Assembly: GCF_039503195.1 (NCBI RefSeq)
Contig: NZ_JBCJKP010000001.1
Location: forward strand, 2,976,001-3,040,000
From: Streptomyces mirabilis
GTDB lineage: Bacteria > Actinomycetota > Actinomycetes > Streptomycetales > Streptomycetaceae
Length of the DNA: 64,000 nucleotides
Direction: 5' to 3'
Shown here: positions 8,495-15,887 of the stretch, piece after piece
Layout: every line of letters begins with the position of its first letter
Position numbering within the stretch: the first letter of the stretch is position 1
Translations under genes and position numbers: made by a program
The notes under the pieces: model-generated
Database searches by the model: none
Told to the model about the DNA's origin: nothing
Seen by the model: the letters and a program-made list of their open reading frames with translations, nothing else

Positions 8495-8644
8495 AGTCTG
8501 AGATTGATCACGGCCTGCCTCTGCCGAGTTGGGCTACCGCGGCGCGTGGGCACTCCGTGGAGTGCCGTGTGGTGCCGCGGGGAGGGTTCGAACCTCCACT
8601 GGAACCGTGCATTCACGACAAGCTTCAGGTTCAGCTTGCGCTCC
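8487..8644 (-). ncRNA. Circularly permuted tRNA-like RNA, module A (Y RNA-like, with CCA)
   Basis: On the minus strand CGGTT (8607-8603), variable CCAGT, T-arm GGAGG/TTCGAAC/CCTCC (8597-8581), acceptor 3' strand CCGCGGC (8580-8574), A and CCA (8572-8570) come first. A 26-base spacer follows, containing the hairpin GGCACTCC/GGAGTGCC. Then come acceptor 5' strand GCCGCGG (8543-8537), TA, a D-arm GCC/GGC with loop AACTCGGCAG, and GGCCG (8515-8511). The acceptor pairs 7/7 by Watson-Crick. The anticodon-position stem pairs five (two G-U) and extends to GGCCGTG/CACGGTT. The outer strands GGAGC and AAG (8644-8635) pair with CTT and GCTCC (8494-8487). No tRNA can be built here in the normal order. 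It lies 46 bases after the stop of the 8691-9479 gene. Confidence 0.75.
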
Positions 8645-8651
8645 TCGCGCA

Positions 8652-8679
8652 CCCCGGCCGTGGTGCGTGGTGGCCGGGG
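8652..8679 (-). other. Hairpin between the 8691-9479 gene and the tRNA-like RNA
   Basis: CCCCGGCC (8652-8659) and GGCCGGGG (8672-8679) form a perfect 8-bp stem with a 12-base loop, directly after the stop codon of the gene at 8691-9479. On the minus strand it is followed by a second small hairpin TGCGC/GCGCA (8651-8637) rather than a T-run. It may be a terminator for the mRNA or the 5' end structure of the noncoding RNA. Confidence 0.45.
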
Positions 8680-8690
8680 AGTTCTTGAGG

Positions 8691-9479
8691 CTACCCGAAC
8701 AGGTAGCCGAACACGGAGTCCCCGACGCGCTGGTCGACGACGTCCACGCCGTTCGCCTCTTCCCGGGCGAACTTGACGGCCTGCTGCAACCTCTCGACCC
8801 GGTCGAGCAGTTCGTTCACGCGTCGCGCGGGCAGGGCGCCGGAGAACTTCACGGTCGTCCAGTACCCGACGGGAATGTCCTCGTAGTAGACCTCGACCTG
8901 GGCGGGATGCTTCTCGGTGGCCTCGGCCTTGACGTGGTTGCGCGGCACCTTCTTGGTCCGCAGCGTCCTGACGGGCTCGGTCTTCCACGCGTCCGTCGAC
9001 GGGTCCTGCACCCACGACTCGGAGGCGTCGAGAACGGGCAGCTTCCGTACGAAGGTGTTGAGATCGGTGAGCTGCTTCTCGAGGAAGAGCAGATACGACA
9101 CGGGCACGTCGGCGACGAGGACCCGCCCGTCCACCTTCACATCCGCCCGGGCCGTGCAGTTCGCCCAGTCCTTGGTGGCGGTCACGTCGAACAGCCGGGT
9201 GAGCGTCCCCGCGGTCTCCCGCAGCACGTCCTCGGCCTGCACCTGCACCCGCGTCGACTCGGGCGGCAGCTGCTCACCCTCCTCGTCCTTCGGCTGATAG
9301 GTCCGCGAGATGCCGGCCAGCAATGCGGGCTTCTGCAGCCCGTGATGAGCGGCCGTCAGGTCCTGATGGGACTTGGACTTGATGCCCTTCTCCACTGCGA
9401 TGATCTGATTGAGTTTCGCCACGTCGATGACGGTAGCAGTGGCGGCGGGGGCTTTTCGAAGGGTTATTCGACCCCGCAT
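8691..9479 (-). CDS. Protein of unknown function next to the tRNA-like RNAs
   Basis: A 262-residue soluble protein beginning at ATG 9479, which has GGGAGGGGG immediately upstream; the start lies 16 bases inside the preceding gene, implying translational coupling. An internal GTG at the DVAKLNQ segment is an alternative start. Recognisable segments are AKLNQIIAVEKG, SKSHQDLTAAHHGLQK, SRTYQPKDEEGEQLPPES, RLFDVTATKDWANC and the C-terminal GDSVFGYLFG. The length and sequence do not match Ro60 (TROVE) or any enzyme I recognise. Many Lys/Arg residues near 160-180 (RTLRTKKVPRNHVK) would suit nucleic-acid contact (inference). Position just upstream of two permuted tRNA-like RNAs suggests a functional link. 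Confidence 0.8.
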   Translation of the reverse strand: MRGRITLRKAPAATATVIDVAKLNQIIAVEKGIKSKSHQDLTAAHHGLQKPALLAGISRTYQPKDEEGEQLPPESTRVQVQAEDVLRETAGTLTRLFDVTATKDWANCTARADVKVDGRVLVADVPVSYLLFLEKQLTDLNTFVRKLPVLDASESWVQDPSTDAWKTEPVRTLRTKKVPRNHVKAEATEKHPAQVEVYYEDIPVGYWTTVKFSGALPARRVNELLDRVERLQQAVKFAREEANGVDVVDQRVGDSVFGYLFG

Positions 9480-10336
9480 TCCCCCTCCCGGTCGACCCCG
9501 GCGTCCAGGATCTCCTCGGCCCGGATGCCCCCGTCGTCCGCGACCTCCTCGGCCCGGACGACCGCCGCGTCCAAGACCACCTCCGCCCGCCCGAGCATGT
9601 GCACCAGCCCTTCGGGCTCTCCCACCCCACCGCGCACGATCTCGTCGATCCCTCTCAACCCGGCCCGCTCGAGCAGCCGCTTCTCGTTCGTCACCCACTC
9701 CCCACGCGCCGCCAGCACCGCGTGACCGGTCTGCAGGGCGGCGGTCGCCAGCGCTCCCGCGGCCTCTGTGAGACGACCGGCGGGTGCGTGGTTGGCCTTG
9801 GCGTAGGCGAGGGTGGCGCGGGCCGTGCCGTGCCAGTGGGCGGAGGCGGAGATGCGGAGTTTCGCCGGGTAGGCGGCGGGTCGGGGCAGGTCGCCGCGCA
9901 GGACACGGTTGACGGCGAGCTCGGCGACGAGGAGGTAGCTGGGGATTCCGGCGAGATGGAAGAGAAGCGGCTCCACGTGGAACCGCCCCAGCTCCGCCCT
10001 CCCCGACTCCCGCTCCACCACGTCGAGATCGCGGTAGTGAACGTCGACACGACGGCTTTCGACGGTCAGCCAGGCACCGCCGTTGAACACGCCCCCGCCC
10101 CAGCCGCCGATCTCCGAGACCTCACCCTGCCAGCCGACGGCCCGCAGGTCGTCGGGGTCGAAGGCGCCCCGGTAGTAGATCGCCAGGTCCCAGTCACTGT
10201 CGGGACCGTGGGTGCCCTGCGCACGGGAGCCACCGAGGGCGACGGCCCGGACGGCGGGGAGGGCGGCCAGGCGGTCGGTGACGTGGGCGAGGAACTTCTC
10301 GTCGTCGATGTGCGGCGGCCGGGTCGGTGCGGGCAT
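9464..10336 (-). CDS. Nucleotidyltransferase domain protein
   Basis: This 290-residue protein has the polymerase-beta-like nucleotidyltransferase signature: GGSRAQG near residues 35-41 followed by the acidic pair in DSDWDLAIYY (D48, D50), with a possible third acid in RRVDVHYRD near 110. The family adds nucleotides to RNA, proteins or small molecules (MNT-type toxins' partners, aminoglycoside nucleotidyltransferases), so the substrate is open. The rest is an alpha-helical region. ATG 10336 has no strong Shine-Dalgarno. Its 3' end overlaps the start of the next gene by 16 bases, linking it to that gene and to the tRNA-like RNAs beyond. Confidence 0.8.
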   Translation of the reverse strand: MPAPTRPPHIDDEKFLAHVTDRLAALPAVRAVALGGSRAQGTHGPDSDWDLAIYYRGAFDPDDLRAVGWQGEVSEIGGWGGGVFNGGAWLTVESRRVDVHYRDLDVVERESGRAELGRFHVEPLLFHLAGIPSYLLVAELAVNRVLRGDLPRPAAYPAKLRISASAHWHGTARATLAYAKANHAPAGRLTEAAGALATAALQTGHAVLAARGEWVTNEKRLLERAGLRGIDEIVRGGVGEPEGLVHMLGRAEVVLDAAVVRAEEVADDGGIRAEEILDAGVDREGECGVE

Positions 10337-10520
10337 GAGCTGAGGATGCGGTCGGGTGACGGAGCTGTCGAGCCAATATCCGCCAGGGGGCGGACCGTCC
10401 CCCTCGTGAGCGAAGTGGCTTCGCTCGGGGACGAGCCGGAGCTAAATCGCATGCGCCCGCCCTCCGTCCGCCCACACCATAGGAAGGTTGCCCGTCCAGT
10501 CGAGGATTCCCGGAGTTCCC

Positions 10521-10937
10521 GTGCCCGCTCGTGTCACCGTCCCCAGTCTCTTCCCGCCTCCCGGCTACGCTCACGTGTCGGTCGTCGAGGCGGGTGCGCG
10601 GCTCGCCTTTCTTGCCGGGGCCGTGCCGCTGGACGCGGCGGGGAACGTCGTCGGTGTGGGGGATCACGTGCGGCAGGCCGAGCAGGTGATCGCCAATCTC
10701 GGCGAGCAACTCCGTGCGGTGGGCAGTGGCTTCGCGCATGTGGTGGCGACCGATGTGTACGTCGTCAGCGGTGAGCCGAGGGTGCTGTCCGACGTGTGGG
10801 GTGTCGTCGAGGCGTCCGGGCTCAGCACGGGACCCCACTCGTCGACGCTGCTCGGCGTGGCCTGCCTCGGGTACACGGGGCAGTTGGTGGAGATCACGGC
10901 GACGGCGGTCGTGCCCGAGTCCGAGTCCGAGTCCTAG
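10521..10937 (+). CDS. RidA family protein
   Basis: The 138-residue product resembles the RidA/YjgF/Rid superfamily of trimeric enamine/imine deaminases: AFLAGAVPLD, QAEQVIANLGEQL, ATDVYVVSGE and the C-terminal VEITATAV follow the family pattern. The usual catalytic Arg in a C-terminal R-x-x-V-E-I-E context appears replaced here (YTGQLVEITA), so activity may differ from RidA proper. GTG 10521 has CGGAG five bases upstream and gives a normal family length; a TTG at 10488 would add 11 residues. The tail ends in a repeated Glu-Ser run. Confidence 0.8.
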   Translation: MPARVTVPSLFPPPGYAHVSVVEAGARLAFLAGAVPLDAAGNVVGVGDHVRQAEQVIANLGEQLRAVGSGFAHVVATDVYVVSGEPRVLSDVWGVVEASGLSTGPHSSTLLGVACLGYTGQLVEITATAVVPESESES

Positions 10938-10950
10938 GCCTGGGCCACAT

Positions 10951-11667
10951 TCACCCTCGGCCGGCGCCCCACACCCTCCGCTTCGGCAGCGGTCGCGCAT
11001 AGCTGCCCACCCGGCTCGTCCTGAGGCCCAGGGAGACCAGGGCCTCCGCGAGTTTCACCGCGGCGGCGACGCCGTCGACGACCGGGAGGTCCAGTTTCTC
11101 CCCGACCGCCCGTTGCAGGCCCGTCATACCGGCGCAGCCGAGGACGAGGACCTCGGCGCCGGCCTCCCGGGCCCGCTCCGCCGCGGTCACGAATGCCTCC
11201 TGCGTTCGCTGGACGTCGCCGAGGTCGAGGACGCCGAGGCCGGTGCCGACGACCGCGGCGCAGTTCTGGGCCACTCCGGCGGCGTACAGGCTGTCCTCGA
11301 TCTGACCGCGTGAGCGCTCCAGGGTGGTGACGACTCCGTAGCGGCGGCCGAGCAGGCAGGCGAGGTGGGCGGCGGCCTCGGTGATGTCGACGACGGGCAC
11401 GTCCACGAGTTCGCGCGCGCCCTCGCGTCCGTGTTCGCCGAAACCCGCCATGACCACGGCGTCGCAGGGACCCTCGTAGGTGCGCAGGGTGTCGAGGACG
11501 GCCGCCGCGGAGAGGTAGCTGTCGAGCCAGCCCTCGGCGGACTCGGGTCCCCAGGCGGGGGTGAGGCCGGTCACGGTGGTGCCCGGGCCTGCGGCGGCCC
11601 GGGCACCTCGCACGATCTCCTCGGTCATCTCCTGCGTGGTGTTGCAGTTGGTGACGACGATGTGCAC
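10951..11667 (-). CDS. Asp/Glu/hydantoin racemase family protein
   Basis: A 238-residue cofactor-independent racemase of the hydantoin/aspartate racemase family. Two cysteines at the expected active-site positions are seen: the one in VVTNCNTTQ near residue 9 is conserved in many hydantoin racemases, while VVMAGFGEHG occupies the usual first catalytic loop without Cys and LVLGCAGMTG supplies the second. The missing first Cys may mean altered activity. GTG 11667 begins five bases after the stop of the NCS1 permease gene, with GGAGG overlapping that gene's end, so the pair is one operon for hydantoin or allantoin-like compounds (inference). Confidence 0.8.
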   Translation of the reverse strand: MHIVVTNCNTTQEMTEEIVRGARAAAGPGTTVTGLTPAWGPESAEGWLDSYLSAAAVLDTLRTYEGPCDAVVMAGFGEHGREGARELVDVPVVDITEAAAHLACLLGRRYGVVTTLERSRGQIEDSLYAAGVAQNCAAVVGTGLGVLDLGDVQRTQEAFVTAAERAREAGAEVLVLGCAGMTGLQRAVGEKLDLPVVDGVAAAVKLAEALVSLGLRTSRVGSYARPLPKRRVWGAGRG

Positions 11668-11672
11668 GCCGC

Positions 11673-13148
11673 TCAGACCTCCACGGGCTCGGTGACGGTG
11701 GTCTCGTCGGCGGCGCGTTCGGTGCGGCAGAGGGTCATGTACAGGCCTGCGGCCAGCGCGGTTCCGATGAACCAGGAGTACGGGGCCACGTCGCTGAACG
11801 CCTTCACCAGGGCCAGCACCGCGGCGACCGCCGCCGAGGGCAGGAACGCCCACAGGGCCTTGGGGTTGACGCCCTTGCGGTAGGAGTACGGCGATCCGGG
11901 CCGGGCGTCGAAGAGCTGGTCGACGTCGATCCGGCCGCGCTTCACCCAGTAGTAGTCGATCATGATGACGCCGAACAGCGGGCCCAGGAAGGCGCCGAGG
12001 CCGCCGAGGAAATAGTTGACGACCGTGGGGTTGGAGAAGAGGTTCCAGGGGGTCACGACCAGTGCGGCGACCGTGCTGATCATGCCGCCGATCCTGAAGG
12101 TGATCTTCTGCGGCCAGACGTTCGCCAGGTCGTACGCGGGTGAGACGAAGTTGGCGACGATGTTGACGCCCATGGTGGCGATGGCGAAGGTCAGGGCTCC
12201 GAGGACCAGGACCCAGGTGTTGCCGACCTTGGCGACCAGCAGCGCGGGGTCGGTGATGGCCTCGCCGAACGCCTCGATGGAACCGGCCGTGACGATGACG
12301 GACACGATGACGAAGGCCGTGGAGTTGATCGGCAGGCCCCAGAAGTTGCCGCGCCTGACCGTCTTGTAGCTCGGGGCGAAGCGCGAGAAGTCGCAGAAGT
12401 TGAGCATCAGCGTGCCGTAGGTGGCCAGGATCAGGCCGACCGCGCCGAACCACTGGCGCCACTGTTCGCCCACCGAGACCGGGTGCGGGGTCGAGGTGAG
12501 CGAGATGCTCCAGCCGGCCTTGGCGAGGACCCAGACGGCCAGCGCGATCATGACGAGCCAGATGGCCGGGCCGCAGAAGTCCTGGAACTTGCGGACCGAC
12601 TCCATGCCCCGGCTGATGATCATCGCCTGGATCAGCCAGAGGGAGACGAAGGACGTCCAGCCGAGCGCGTCCAGTCCGAGGAAGGAGTGGTGGGTCCACG
12701 ACTCCAGGCCGGGCCAGGCGGCGAGCAGCATGACGTTCACGGCGACGGAGGCCAGGTAGGTCTGGATCCCGTACCACATGATGGCGATGACGGCCCTGAT
12801 CAGCGCCGGGATATTGGCGCCCCAGACGCCGAAGCTGATGCGGCTGACGACGGGGAAGGGCACGCCGGTGCGCTGGCCGATCCGGCCCATCAGGTTCATG
12901 CCGGCGTAGATGATCACGAAGCCGACGAGCAGCGAGGTGAAGATCTGCCAGACGTTCATGCCGAGGACCAGCAGGCCGGCGGCGAAGGTGTAGTTGCCGA
13001 GGTTGTGGACGTCGGACATCCACATGGCGAAGAGGTCGAAGACCTTCCAGTTGCGCTTCTCCGCGGGTGCGAGGTCTTCGTTGGTGAGGCGGGGGTCGGG
13101 GACGAACGCTGGGGTGCCGGTGGCTTCGGCACGGTCGGCGAGGGACAC
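11673..13148 (-). CDS. NCS1 family nucleobase/allantoin/hydantoin permease
   Basis: A 491-residue membrane protein with about 12 hydrophobic helices and NCS1 hallmarks: an N-terminal LTNEDLAPAEKRNWKVF segment, W-M-S-D-V-H-N in helix 1, PVVSRISFGVWGANIPALIRA and a central FCDFSRFAPS. It would import a nitrogen-rich ring compound with a cation. GTG 13148 has GGAGG six bases upstream. Downstream racemase and the divergent GntR/FCD regulator point to salvage of a hydantoin-like compound, but the substrate cannot be fixed from sequence. Confidence 0.85.
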   Translation of the reverse strand: MSLADRAEATGTPAFVPDPRLTNEDLAPAEKRNWKVFDLFAMWMSDVHNLGNYTFAAGLLVLGMNVWQIFTSLLVGFVIIYAGMNLMGRIGQRTGVPFPVVSRISFGVWGANIPALIRAVIAIMWYGIQTYLASVAVNVMLLAAWPGLESWTHHSFLGLDALGWTSFVSLWLIQAMIISRGMESVRKFQDFCGPAIWLVMIALAVWVLAKAGWSISLTSTPHPVSVGEQWRQWFGAVGLILATYGTLMLNFCDFSRFAPSYKTVRRGNFWGLPINSTAFVIVSVIVTAGSIEAFGEAITDPALLVAKVGNTWVLVLGALTFAIATMGVNIVANFVSPAYDLANVWPQKITFRIGGMISTVAALVVTPWNLFSNPTVVNYFLGGLGAFLGPLFGVIMIDYYWVKRGRIDVDQLFDARPGSPYSYRKGVNPKALWAFLPSAAVAAVLALVKAFSDVAPYSWFIGTALAAGLYMTLCRTERAADETTVTEPVEV

Positions 13149-13235
13149 GGGGCCTCCATGGGCGAGGGGACGGAGGACAGCGGTTCGCGTGGGGGGCGGC
13201 GGCTGTGGCGCGTGCGAGACGGCCCTGCGGAGCGT

Positions 13236-13251
13236 GTTTGGTATACCAAAC
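13236..13251. promoter_or_regulatory. Operator palindrome for the divergent GntR/FCD regulator
   Basis: GTTTGGTATACCAAAC is a perfect 16-base palindrome in the region between the NCS1 permease (start 13148) and the GntR gene (start 13343). Its core TGGT-AT-ACCA fits the T-G-G-T...A-C-C-A pattern of FadR/VanR-type GntR operators. It contains TATACC on both strands, so binding could block -10 elements in either direction. Confidence 0.8.
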
Positions 13252-13342
13252 TGCCGTCATGGTCTCGCCGTCAAGCGTTCTGACCGATGTCCGAGCGGTT
13301 ACGGCTCCGTAAAACACCCCCGGAGTCGGCGAAGATGGCCCC

Positions 13343-14026
13343 ATGACGAAGATCGAACCCCTGGGCGCGGAACGGGAACCCCTGGGCGCGGTCCGTGAAC
13401 GCGTCCTGGCCGCGCTGCGGCAGGAGATCATCGCGGGGCGACTGCGCCCCGGGGACCGTCTCGTCGAGCGCGAGCTGGCGGAGCGGTTCGGGGTCTCACG
13501 GGTTCCCGTGCGCGAGGCGATCCGCGCGCTCGTGGCGGAGGGGTTCGTGCACTTCGAGACACCGCGCCGCACGGTCGTACGCCGGCTCACCCCGACGGAC
13601 GTGGCCGAACTCTTCGAGCTGCGCGAGGCGCTGGAGGTCTACGCGGCCGGGCTCGCGGCGGCACGGGCGACACCGCGGGATCTCGCCGAGCTGGCGGACC
13701 TGCTGGACCGTGCGGCGACGGCGACCCGCGCCGACGACGCGGAGGCGATCACCGACATCAACACCCGCTTCCACGACCGCATCCTGGCCATGGCGGGCAA
13801 CAGCCTGCTGATCTCCGTCATGGAGCCGGTCGACGGCCGCCTGCGCTGGCTCACCCGCCAGAACGAGGAGTGGCCCCAACTCCTCACCGAACACCATGAG
13901 TTGTACGAATCCATCGCCTCCGGCGACCCGGAGCGCGCCCGGGCGCACGCCCTCGCCCACGTCCAGGCCAACTACCGGTCGACGGTGCGGCATCTCTTCG
14001 GCGAGTCAGAGACTCCCCGAGCCTGA
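13343..14026 (+). CDS. GntR family regulator, FadR/VanR (FCD) type
   Basis: The 227-residue protein has an N-terminal winged helix (ELAERFGVSRVPVREAIRAL, about residues 43-63) and a C-terminal FCD helical domain with candidate metal/effector ligands in NTRFHDRIL, EHHELYESI and LAHV. Such regulators usually repress until a carboxylate or related ligand binds. Divergent orientation from the permease-racemase operon and a perfect operator palindrome between them make it their likely local regulator. Its last 55 bases overlap the convergent proline iminopeptidase gene. Confidence 0.9.
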   Translation: MTKIEPLGAEREPLGAVRERVLAALRQEIIAGRLRPGDRLVERELAERFGVSRVPVREAIRALVAEGFVHFETPRRTVVRRLTPTDVAELFELREALEVYAAGLAAARATPRDLAELADLLDRAATATRADDAEAITDINTRFHDRILAMAGNSLLISVMEPVDGRLRWLTRQNEEWPQLLTEHHELYESIASGDPERARAHALAHVQANYRSTVRHLFGESETPRA

Positions 14027-14994
14027 AGTCGCTGGCGCAGGGCGTACTTGTCCGTCGCCGCCACCAACGCGTCCACCACACCCCTCGCCCCCATGGTGTG
14101 CCCCACGTCGTCCACGACGATCAACTCGCTGTCGGGCCAGCGGTGGTGGAGCCGCCACACCGTGCCCAGCAGGTTCCCGAAGTCGAGACTGCCCTGGACG
14201 AGGGTGCCGGGGATCCCCTTCAGCAGGGACACGTCGCGGATCACGACGCCTTCGTCGTTTCCTTCCCCCAGGAAGTGGTCGTTGCCGAAGTAGTGCGTGA
14301 CCGTCCGCGCGAAGCCCATGCGGAACTCCGGGTCCTCATAGCGCTTCTCCGACCGCGGCGGCGCCGGAACGATCGCCGTCTCCCAGTCGGTCCAGGCCCG
14401 CGCCGCCCGCGCCCGCACCTCGGGGTGGGGCGATTCGAGCAGCCGGCTGTACGCGGCGGCGAGGTTCCCGTCCCGCTCCCCCTCGGGCAGTTCGGCGAGG
14501 AACCGCTCGAAGGCCTCGGGGAAGAACCGTCCAAGCCCCCTGGTCAGCAGGGCCACTTCGGCGTTCGAGCCGGTGCCCACCGCGGCCAGCACCAGCTCGG
14601 AGACGACGTCCGGGTGCGTCTGCGCATACCGCAGCCCCAGCACCGAACCCCACGACACGCCCCACACCAGCCACCGCCGGATGCCCAAGTGCCGTCGCAG
14701 CAGCTCCAGGTCGCCGATCAGATGCGCCGTCGTGTTGACGGCCATGTCCGTCCCGTAAGCGGCGGCGTGCGGCGTGGAGCGTCCGCAGCCACGCTGGTCG
14801 AGCAGCACGATCCGATACTTGGCGGGGTCGCAGGAGCGCCGGAACCAAGGGCCGCAGCCGGACCCCGGACCGCCGTGCAGCATGACGGCGGGCTTGCCGT
14901 CGGGGTTTCCGCAGACCTCCCAGTACACGCGGTTGCCGTCGCCGACGTCGAGCATGCCGTGGTCGTACGGTTCGATCTCCGGATACAGGCCCAT
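13972..14994 (-). CDS. pip: Proline iminopeptidase, alpha/beta hydrolase
   Basis: A 340-residue member of peptidase family S33 that removes N-terminal proline. The oxyanion-loop motif HGGPGSGCGP lies near residues 40-49, the nucleophile elbow reads GVSWGS near 113-118 and the catalytic His is in DDVGHTMG. LLDQRGCGRSTPH is the typical family segment. The acid position usually in G-R-Y-D reads GSLDFGN here. The frame runs about 20 residues beyond a typical end, which creates the 55-base overlap with the GntR gene. It starts nine bases after the uracil-DNA glycosylase stop, forming an operon with it. Confidence 0.85.
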   Translation of the reverse strand: MGLYPEIEPYDHGMLDVGDGNRVYWEVCGNPDGKPAVMLHGGPGSGCGPWFRRSCDPAKYRIVLLDQRGCGRSTPHAAAYGTDMAVNTTAHLIGDLELLRRHLGIRRWLVWGVSWGSVLGLRYAQTHPDVVSELVLAAVGTGSNAEVALLTRGLGRFFPEAFERFLAELPEGERDGNLAAAYSRLLESPHPEVRARAARAWTDWETAIVPAPPRSEKRYEDPEFRMGFARTVTHYFGNDHFLGEGNDEGVVIRDVSLLKGIPGTLVQGSLDFGNLLGTVWRLHHRWPDSELIVVDDVGHTMGARGVVDALVAATDKYALRQRLQARGVSDSPKRCRTVDR

Positions 14995-15003
14995 CGGGCG
15001 AGG

Positions 15004-15834
15004 TTAAACCTCGTACGGTCGCGTCGTCAGCCCCGCCGCCCCGGCCGCCGCGCGCAGCACGTCCCGCAGCATGGCGGGCGTCAGCCGTCCGGTGAACGTG
15101 TTCCGCTGGCTGACGTGGAAGCATCCGAACAGCTCGACGGATCCCGCCGCCGACCCGTCCTGCGCCCCCAGCGAAACCCTCGCCCCGTGCGCGAACACCG
15201 GCCTGGGCCGGGGCACCGTCCATCCCGCCGCGGCGAAGGCGGGCAGCGCGGCCTGCCAGCCGAAGGCTCCCAGCACGACCACCGACCGGAGCGTGGGCCG
15301 CAGCAGTTCCAACTCCCGTACGAGCCAGGGGCGGCAGGTGTCCCGTTCGCCAGGTGTCGGCTTGTTGGCGGGCGGCGCGCAGTGCACGGGCGAGGTGACG
15401 CGTACGCCGTACAGCTCCAGTCCGTCGTCCGCGCTCACCGAGGTCCCGCGCGAGGCGAGCCCCACGTCGTGCAGCGCCGCGTAGAGCACGTCCCCGGAGC
15501 GGTCCCCCGTGAACATCCGCCCGGTCCGGTTCCCGCCGTGGGCGGCGGGTGCGAGCCCGACGACGAGCAGCGAGGCGTCGGCCGGTCCGTAGCCGGGAAC
15601 GGGGCGGCCCCAGTACGTCTGGTCGGCGAAGGCGGCACGTCTGGTGCGGGCGACCTCCTCGCGCCACGCGACCAGCCGCGGACACGCCCGGCACCCGGCG
15701 ATCCGGGCGTCCAGATCAGTCAGTGCGTCCAGGCCGTCCAGATCGGCCAGGGGGTCCAGATCACCCACTGCGCCCAGGCCGTCCAGGCCGCCGACGATGT
15801 CGGGATCGCTCCTGCCTGCCGGGCTGCTGTCCAT
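15004..15834 (-). CDS. Uracil-DNA glycosylase, family 5 (UdgB-like)
   Basis: The 276-residue protein has the family 5 motif [16 protein letters not shown], in which the usual catalytic Asp is replaced, the [11 protein letters not shown] segment, and [13 protein letters not shown] near the C-terminus. Cysteines in GCRACPRL and further on fit an iron-sulfur cluster. It would excise uracil and deaminated purines from DNA, suited to a G+C-rich genome prone to cytosine deamination. The N-terminal 45 residues are a low-complexity run of G-L-D repeats and may not be folded. ATG 15834 follows GGTGGGGG. Confidence 0.9.
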   Translation of the reverse strand: MDSSPAGRSDPDIVGGLDGLGAVGDLDPLADLDGLDALTDLDARIAGCRACPRLVAWREEVARTRRAAFADQTYWGRPVPGYGPADASLLVVGLAPAAHGGNRTGRMFTGDRSGDVLYAALHDVGLASRGTSVSADDGLELYGVRVTSPVHCAPPANKPTPGERDTCRPWLVRELELLRPTLRSVVVLGAFGWQAALPAFAAAGWTVPRPRPVFAHGARVSLGAQDGSAAGSVELFGCFHVSQRNTFTGRLTPAMLRDVLRAAAGAAGLTTRPYEV

Positions 15835-15887
15835 GCCCCCACCGTACGACCCGCCGCCCCGCCCCTCCCCCACCCGGTCCCGGTGGG

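Noticed and set aside
8339..8644. Ordinary tRNA genes on the minus strand (two T-arms with TTCGAAC and TTCAAGT are visible)
   Set aside because: Pairing module A's 5' half with module B's 3' half in normal order gives only 5 of 7 acceptor pairs and no anticodon stem, over 142 bases. The permuted pairing closes all stems.
8487..8644. Permuted two-piece tmRNA
   Set aside because: There is a full D-arm with GG, the third acceptor pair is C-G rather than G3-U70, and no tag reading frame or pseudoknots are seen.
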